Below are positions 58,793 to 64,000 of a DNA stretch of 64,000 nt, piece by piece (the first letter of the stretch is position 1; every line of letters begins with the position of its first letter). The notes beneath the pieces are model-generated. The model searched no databases, was not told the DNA's origin, and was given only the letters and a program-made list of their open reading frames with translations. The DNA is from Austropuccinia psidii (lineage: Eukaryota; Basidiomycota; Pucciniomycetes; Pucciniales; Sphaerophragmiaceae): NCBI GenBank assembly GCA_023105745.1, contig JALGQZ010000011.1:18874975-18938974 (forward strand), written 5' to 3'. The position numbers and the translations under genes are program-made.

Positions 58793-61700
58793 ATGTATGG
58801 GATAGATTTACATAATAACAAAGACAGATACTTTACAATTGGAGACAATAAGCGCCAAAAATTTGCCTTTTTACCCTTTAAAAGACAAATTACAGTAAAC
58901 AAAGTATCACCAGTCAACTTAGAGTTAGAGAAATTCAAGTCTGAACAGTTAAATGAGGCTGAAATAAGCCTTCATCTGACTGATAAGCAAGAAAATGAAC
59001 TTTCTTCCCTTTTGTATGACCACAGAGGAGCATTTGCTACAGACAAAGAACCCCTGGGAGCAATTATTGGTCATGAAGTTGACATCATTCTTAACATTGA
59101 GAGACCTTATCCACCACTCTTAAGAAGACCTGCTTATCCAGCAAGTCCAAAATCAAGAGAAGCTCTAGAAATTCATATCAAAGAACTTCTAGACCTTGGT
59201 GTAATAAGAAAAGTAGGCCACAATGAGGAAGTAGAAATAACTACACCAGTCATAGTGGCGTGGCATAATGGAAAATCCAGAATGGTTGGGGACTTTAGAG
59301 CTCTGAACACTTATACTGTTCCAGACAGATACCCAATACCAAAAATCCAAATTGCCCTTACTCAAATATCTCAAGCAGTGTATATAACCACTATGGATGC
59401 CCTTAAAGGATTCCATCAAAATGTAGTAACACCAAGAGCAAGAAAATACTTGAGAATTATTGTTCATTGTGGAGTGTATGAATACTTAAGGATGCCCTTT
59501 GGTATCAAAAATGCACCTTCACACTTCCAAAGAATGATGAATGAAATCTTCCCTGAAGAACTCTCAGAGGGATGGTTAATCATTTACATTGATGACATTA
59601 TTATCTGTTCAAAGACTTGGGAGGAGCACATGTACAGATTATCAAGAGTTTTGACAAAAATCCAATCAGTAAACATGAAAATCTCCTTGAAGAAATGTCA
59701 TTTTGGATTTAAAGAACTTAAGGCACTAGGACATGTTGTATCTGGTTTGTCCCTTGGAATTGATAAAAACAAAGTTTCAGCAGTATTGTTAAGACCCATG
59801 CCTCAGAATAAGAAGGAAATTCAGTCATTCTTGGGTTTTGCAGGATATTACAGGCAACACATTAAAGACTTTGCATCCATAGCAAGACCACTTTATAAGC
59901 TGTGTGACAAAGACACAGTATTTGAGATGACTGTTGACAGAGTCAAAGCTTTTGAATCTCTAAGAGAAGCATTGACCACTGCTCCACTCTTACTGATGCC
60001 AGACTTTAAATTACCTTTCAAACTGTATATTGATGCATCAGGGGATGGACTAGGTGCTGCACTTCACCAAGTTCAGATCATAAATGACAAACCTGTAGAA
60101 GGACCAATATGTTTCATATCCAGACAAATCAAACCAACTGAAGCCAGATATGGAGCAAGTCAAATGGAATGTCTATGCCTTGTCTGGGCCTTGGAGAAAT
60201 TGAACTATTTCTTAGAGGGATGTGTTTTTGAAGTAATAACAGATTGTACAGCTGTGAAATCACTTTTAAACATGAAAACACCTAACAGACACATGCTCAG
60301 ATGGCAAATAGCCATACAAGAATACAGAGGCAATATGACTATTGTTCATAAGGATGGAAATATTCATAAGAATGCAGATGGACTAAGCAGATGGCCATTA
60401 CCAAATAACATTGATAATCCTGCTTATGTTCCAGAAGAAGCTTCACCACAAATTCCAATAGAAGGAATAAGTGTTACAGACTTGAACACCACCTTCTTTG
60501 AAGAAGTCAGAAATAGTTACACTCAAGATAAGAATTGTAGCATCTTATGCCAATTACTTAACAAAGACTGTAAAGACAACTCTCTAATACATGCCTTGGA
60601 TGAAGTATGGAGAAAATCTTATAATGAAGGAAGATTTCACCTACTGGATGGTATAATTTACCACAGAACCAAGCACACATGTGTCATGACAGTTGTAGAC
60701 AGGTCATTAATCAATCTTGTACTGAAAGAATGCCATGATAGTCCCTTTTCAGGACATCTTTCTGAAGACAGAACAAGAGAGAAAGTGAAGACCTGCATAT
60801 GGTGGCCAATGTGGCAAAAAGATGTTGCAGAGTATTGCAAAACCTGTGACAGATGCCAAAAGGCAAATAAATCCACTGGCAAAAGACTTGGAAATATGAT
60901 GAAAATCCAAGAACCAAACAGACCTTGGGAAATTATCCATATGGATTGGGTAACTGGCCTACCACCAGGAGGTGACAGGAGCTATAATGCTTGCCTAGTA
61001 ATTGTGGACAGATTCAGTAAAACTCCAATCTTTTTACCATGTCACAAAGATGATACAGCCATGGATACAGCTCTTCTGATATGGAATAGAGTAGTGTCAT
61101 GGACTGGGATATTGACAAATATCATCAGTGATAGAGATCCCAAATTCACTTCAGCACTATGGACAAATCTTCACCAATTATTTGGCACTAAACTGTCTTT
61201 CTCTACAGCCTACCACCCACAAACTGATGGCCTGGCTGAAAGAATGATCCAAACCTTAGAGGACATGGTGAGAAGATTTTGTGCATATGGCCTTGAATTC
61301 AAAGATTGTGATGGATTTACCCATGATTGGTGTACTCTGTTACCAGCACTGGAATTAGCATATAAAACATCAATCCATGCTAGTACCAATCAGACTCCTG
61401 CTGTTCTAGAAAAAGGATGGAACCCCAAGTTACCCCAAGACTCCTTGAGGAAAGACTTAATTGAAATACATCCCACAGCTGCTAGCTTCAAAGGAATGCT
61501 AGACAAAGCTAGAAAGCATGCAGTAAGGTGCATGGAGGACTCTTTTGCATATGCTAAAGACAAATGGGATAAATCTCATGCAACTCCAGATTTCAAAGTG
61601 GGAGACCTAGTTCTTGTATCCACCACTAACTTCAATAAAATCAAAGGATGTAAAAAGTTAAAAGACTCCTTTGCAGGACCTTTTGTGATTAAGGCCCTCC

Positions 61701-62044
61701 ATGGAGAAAATGCTGTTGAAGTAGAGTTATCTGAAGAACTTAGCAATAAGCACCCCACATTTCCAGTAAGCTTGATAAAGCCATACAAATCTAGTGATGC
61801 TGAGAAATTTCCCTTGAGGAATAAGATTCCCCAAGTTATACCTCCTATTGAGACATCTGGTACTAAGAAAATAACCAAAGTTCTTAAAGAAAGGAAATTA
61901 AGAACCAAGAAAGTAAGGGAATACCTTGTTAGGTACAGTGACCCAACTTGTGAAGATGAATGGTTAGAAGAGAAAGATATACCAGAAGCCACCAAACTCC
62001 TGAGGAGATTCAGACACACTAGAAACACCAATATTACAAAGTAA
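58793..62044 (+). CDS. pol: pol (RT-RNase H-integrase-chromodomain), family III
   Basis: Open for 1083 codons in the same frame as gag, separated from it only by the TAA at 58784. From the Met at 58793: RT YIDD at 265-268, RNase [15 protein letters not shown], zinc finger with [10 protein letters not shown] and CKTCDRC, integrase D718, D780, E816 with 35 residues between the last two, and a chromodomain-like C terminus ([18 protein letters not shown]). All catalytic residues checked are present. The Met at 58793 is probably not a natural start; the region is expected to be made as part of a gag-pol precursor. Confidence 0.94.
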   Translation: MYGIDLHNNKDRYFTIGDNKRQKFAFLPFKRQITVNKVSPVNLELEKFKSEQLNEAEISLHLTDKQENELSSLLYDHRGAFATDKEPLGAIIGHEVDIILNIERPYPPLLRRPAYPASPKSREALEIHIKELLDLGVIRKVGHNEEVEITTPVIVAWHNGKSRMVGDFRALNTYTVPDRYPIPKIQIALTQISQAVYITTMDALKGFHQNVVTPRARKYLRIIVHCGVYEYLRMPFGIKNAPSHFQRMMNEIFPEELSEGWLIIYIDDIIICSKTWEEHMYRLSRVLTKIQSVNMKISLKKCHFGFKELKALGHVVSGLSLGIDKNKVSAVLLRPMPQNKKEIQSFLGFAGYYRQHIKDFASIARPLYKLCDKDTVFEMTVDRVKAFESLREALTTAPLLLMPDFKLPFKLYIDASGDGLGAALHQVQIINDKPVEGPICFISRQIKPTEARYGASQMECLCLVWALEKLNYFLEGCVFEVITDCTAVKSLLNMKTPNRHMLRWQIAIQEYRGNMTIVHKDGNIHKNADGLSRWPLPNNIDNPAYVPEEASPQIPIEGISVTDLNTTFFEEVRNSYTQDKNCSILCQLLNKDCKDNSLIHALDEVWRKSYNEGRFHLLDGIIYHRTKHTCVMTVVDRSLINLVLKECHDSPFSGHLSEDRTREKVKTCIWWPMWQKDVAEYCKTCDRCQKANKSTGKRLGNMMKIQEPNRPWEIIHMDWVTGLPPGGDRSYNACLVIVDRFSKTPIFLPCHKDDTAMDTALLIWNRVVSWTGILTNIISDRDPKFTSALWTNLHQLFGTKLSFSTAYHPQTDGLAERMIQTLEDMVRRFCAYGLEFKDCDGFTHDWCTLLPALELAYKTSIHASTNQTPAVLEKGWNPKLPQDSLRKDLIEIHPTAASFKGMLDKARKHAVRCMEDSFAYAKDKWDKSHATPDFKVGDLVLVSTTNFNKIKGCKKLKDSFAGPFVIKALHGENAVEVELSEELSNKHPTFPVSLIKPYKSSDAEKFPLRNKIPQVIPPIETSGTKKITKVLKERKLRTKKVREYLVRYSDPTCEDEWLEEKDIPEATKLLRRFRHTRNTNITK

Positions 62045-62055
62045 TATTCTTTTTT

Positions 62056-62067
62056 AGGGGGAGGGAA
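62056..62067 (+). other. polypurine tract, family III
   Basis: AGGGGGAGGGAA abutting the 3' LTR start TGTGAGCC. Confidence 0.82.
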
Positions 62068-63902
62068 TGTGAGCCTTAGAGGTAATTTCATATACCCAAA
62101 AGACCACAAATATAAAAAATAACATATTAATATAAATAAAATAAATTTATTTATATTATTAAAATAAAAATAAAAAATATAAATATAAAATTATATTAAA
62201 AATAAAAAATTAATTATAATTTAAAAATAAAATTACTTTAAATTTTGTAAATATAAAATTACATTTATACTTGAAAAACTTAAGTAAAAATGAAATTTTA
62301 ACAAAATTGTGAAAAAAAAAATAAATTTGGAAAAAAGTTAAATAAAATTTATTATAACTTTTTATCCAATAAATAAACATATAAATTTTATTTCACCATT
62401 GGATTCCTCATAAAAAATCAGGTGGGGTCACCTCTGAGTGAAATTTTTGTAACTCAACTCTAAATAAGCTTAAATTAAGTTTTTAGTATTTTCAATACAA
62501 AAGTTGAAAATCCTCAAAACCTTAATTTAATTCACACCACATGTGGTGTTAACCATCAATTTTTGTGTTAAAATTGACGTGTTGTGTTTAGTTTAGAAGT
62601 TATGAGGAATTAAAGTATTTTCAATTGAATTCAATTGAAATGTCAAAATGTGCGCGTGTATTACATAAGTGAACTTTGATTTACATATGAGGTGTCAATT
62701 ATTACTCTATTGTACTGTACAATTGAATTGAATTACATGTGTAAATTATAAGTATAATACATGATGAGAAATTAAAGGAAAAATAAATTGGAAAGATTAA
62801 ATTTGGGGGGGAAAAGGAACTCCAGCTCTAAGGGGGAGCTAGACCCCCAAAATCCTTGCTGACAGGCGTGGGATGTCAAAATTCACGCAAAAGTTCATCA
62901 CTTTTGGCCTGGAATTGAGTTACAGGGTCTGTGGACTCAATTGATGATGAGGTTTTGATACCAACTGGGGTAGTTTTAGCTGTTGCCAAGAAGGTAAAAC
63001 TACCCTTAAGATAAAACAATCATAATAAAAACAGTTTTAACTGGTTTCTACGCCTCTGACACAGATTCTGACGTGTTTTGAAGGCTCTAGGCCTGGTATT
63101 GCTATAGTAATGGCTGATTTAAGGGTCTAAAATGGCTAAAAATGGCTAAAAATGGCTTAAACTAGCCCTTTTTGGTCTAAACCAGGGTTCAATGATGCCA
63201 TAATTGGCTTTTCTGTTGTCAGACTGTTTTTCACGACTGACAAGAGTAAATTTTACTTTTGGAGTAAGAGAATTGATGGCTATAAAAGAATGTCTTCTTT
63301 GCCCCACTTTTCTCTTCATGTTAGAATCTTTTCCTTTTATTAATTAGTTTAAAACTGTTAAACCAATCAATCAAAGATTCCAACCACCACTTTTAAATCA
63401 TTTTAATCCTTTTAACCACGTGAAAAAATCATTATAATCATTGTTTGTAACTCTTATAATCATTTTTACCCCTGAACCACCCCAAAAGTGAATTAAAGCA
63501 TCTTTCATCACTGTTAACTTTGTCACTTTGTTTCCAAATTCACTCTGGTCACTTTTGGGCGTGTTTTCTCTTTAATATTCTTTTTAAAGACTTTGTTCTT
63601 TAATTAATTGCTTGCAGTTCTTTGCTCAATTAATTCCAATTGAAATTGCTCTTGAAGAAATTTCTTTTGTAGCCTTAAAATATCTCTTGTAGAGTATTTT
63701 TTGGATAAATCTTTATTGTTGGTAAAACAATAAATTTTTATATTATTGTTTTATACTAATAAAGTTATAAACAATAAAATTGGCGTGTTTTCTCTTAAAA
63801 ATAATATTTCATACTATTTTTAACTAAATTTTACCTTATACAAATTTTGAGAACAGGAAAAGTACTTGATTTTTAATCAAAGTTTCATATCTACACCTTA
63901 CA
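62068..63902 (+). repeat. 3' LTR, family III (1835 bp)
   Basis: The same length as the 5' LTR and nearly identical. Differences seen by eye include a C/G at the GACGTG near 62577, an added G run near 62806-62812, and GAACAGG for GGACAGG near 63851. Confidence 0.96.
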
Positions 63903-63907
63903 ACCTC

Positions 63908-64000
63908 ACTTTTAGGAGATAATGTTGTCTCTGTTAAAGATATTCCCAGATTAGGAGAATGGCCAACATTCTCTGGTGAATGAGAATACAACCATATTGA
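63908..64000 (+). pseudogene. gag: gag continuation of family II copy 2
   Basis: Resumes after the ACCTC duplication with sequence matching copy 1 at about 19744-19836, encoding the start of the capsid domain (EWPTFSGE). A TGA follows at GGTGAATGAGAA, where copy 1 reads GGTGAAGGAGAA. It continues beyond the window. Confidence 0.85.

Larger units (their letters stand above)
53806..63902 (+). mobile_element. Family III Ty3-like element, full length and young
   Basis: 10,097 bp with two 1835-bp LTRs (53806-55640 and 62068-63902) that differ at only a handful of positions by eye. It has an exact duplication ACCTC. PBS, accessory ORF with introns, gag-protease and pol are all in place. Only one nonsense codon (58784) and a protease DTG to DPG change were seen, making it the most recent and best-preserved copy. 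Confidence 0.97.

Overview
The window is eukaryotic and almost entirely LTR retrotransposon. AT-rich DNA, chromodomain-type Ty3/gypsy pol genes, 5-bp target duplications and candidate introns of 63-87 nt point to a fungus. From memory of family style, a basidiomycete, perhaps a rust fungus (Pucciniales), is most likely; I cannot confirm this. No rRNA, tRNA or convincing host gene was found. One orphan ORF at 49590 is the only candidate non-retroelement gene.

Layout. 1-5538: 3' part of a family I Ty3-like element (PR-RT-RH-IN-chromodomain, then a 2.0-kb LTR). 5539-7594: decayed minus-strand gypsy pol of another lineage. 7595-8959: nothing recognised. 8960-46588: a nest three levels deep. The oldest element (family IV, plus strand) is at 8960-11808 and resumes at 41916-46588. 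It is split by a family I element on the minus strand (11809-41910, target duplication GGGAG/GGGTG). That element is split twice: by a family II element (16023-26256, CATAG) and by a separate Tf/chromovirus-type element C (29547-38774, GGATG). 46745-47815: an array of degenerate hairpin/T-run repeats. 47816-50065: unassigned DNA with a TATA box and the orphan ORF. 50066-64000: a second family II copy, split by a young family III element (53806-63902, ACCTC), resuming at 63908.

Families I-IV share one plan: long LTR (1.4-2.0 kb), then (families I-III; the family IV 5' end is not identified) a G-rich PBS (TGGGGGCC.GGC.GTG), a leader, gag with a coiled-coil region, capsid and CCHC knuckle, then PR-RT-RNase H-integrase-chromodomain in one frame, and a GGGAGGGAA-type PPT. 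Nearly every copy carries nonsense or catalytic-site changes. The family III copy is closest to intact: equal-length LTRs, one internal stop, and a DTG to DPG change in the protease.

The main discovery candidate is a second gene hidden at the 5' end of gag in all four families. It lies in the +1 frame over the disordered N-terminal part of Gag, and it becomes a continuous ORF only after removal of short candidate introns. Splice phases agree in five copies, and the predicted proteins align across splice junctions. The gag start codon lies inside the removed intron, so splicing would switch the RNA from Gag-Pol to this accessory protein. In family II the accessory start codon itself appears to be assembled by splicing (A|TG) from an LTR exon. 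Element C instead has gag and pol in a -1 relationship with a G GGA AAA heptamer two codons before the gag stop.
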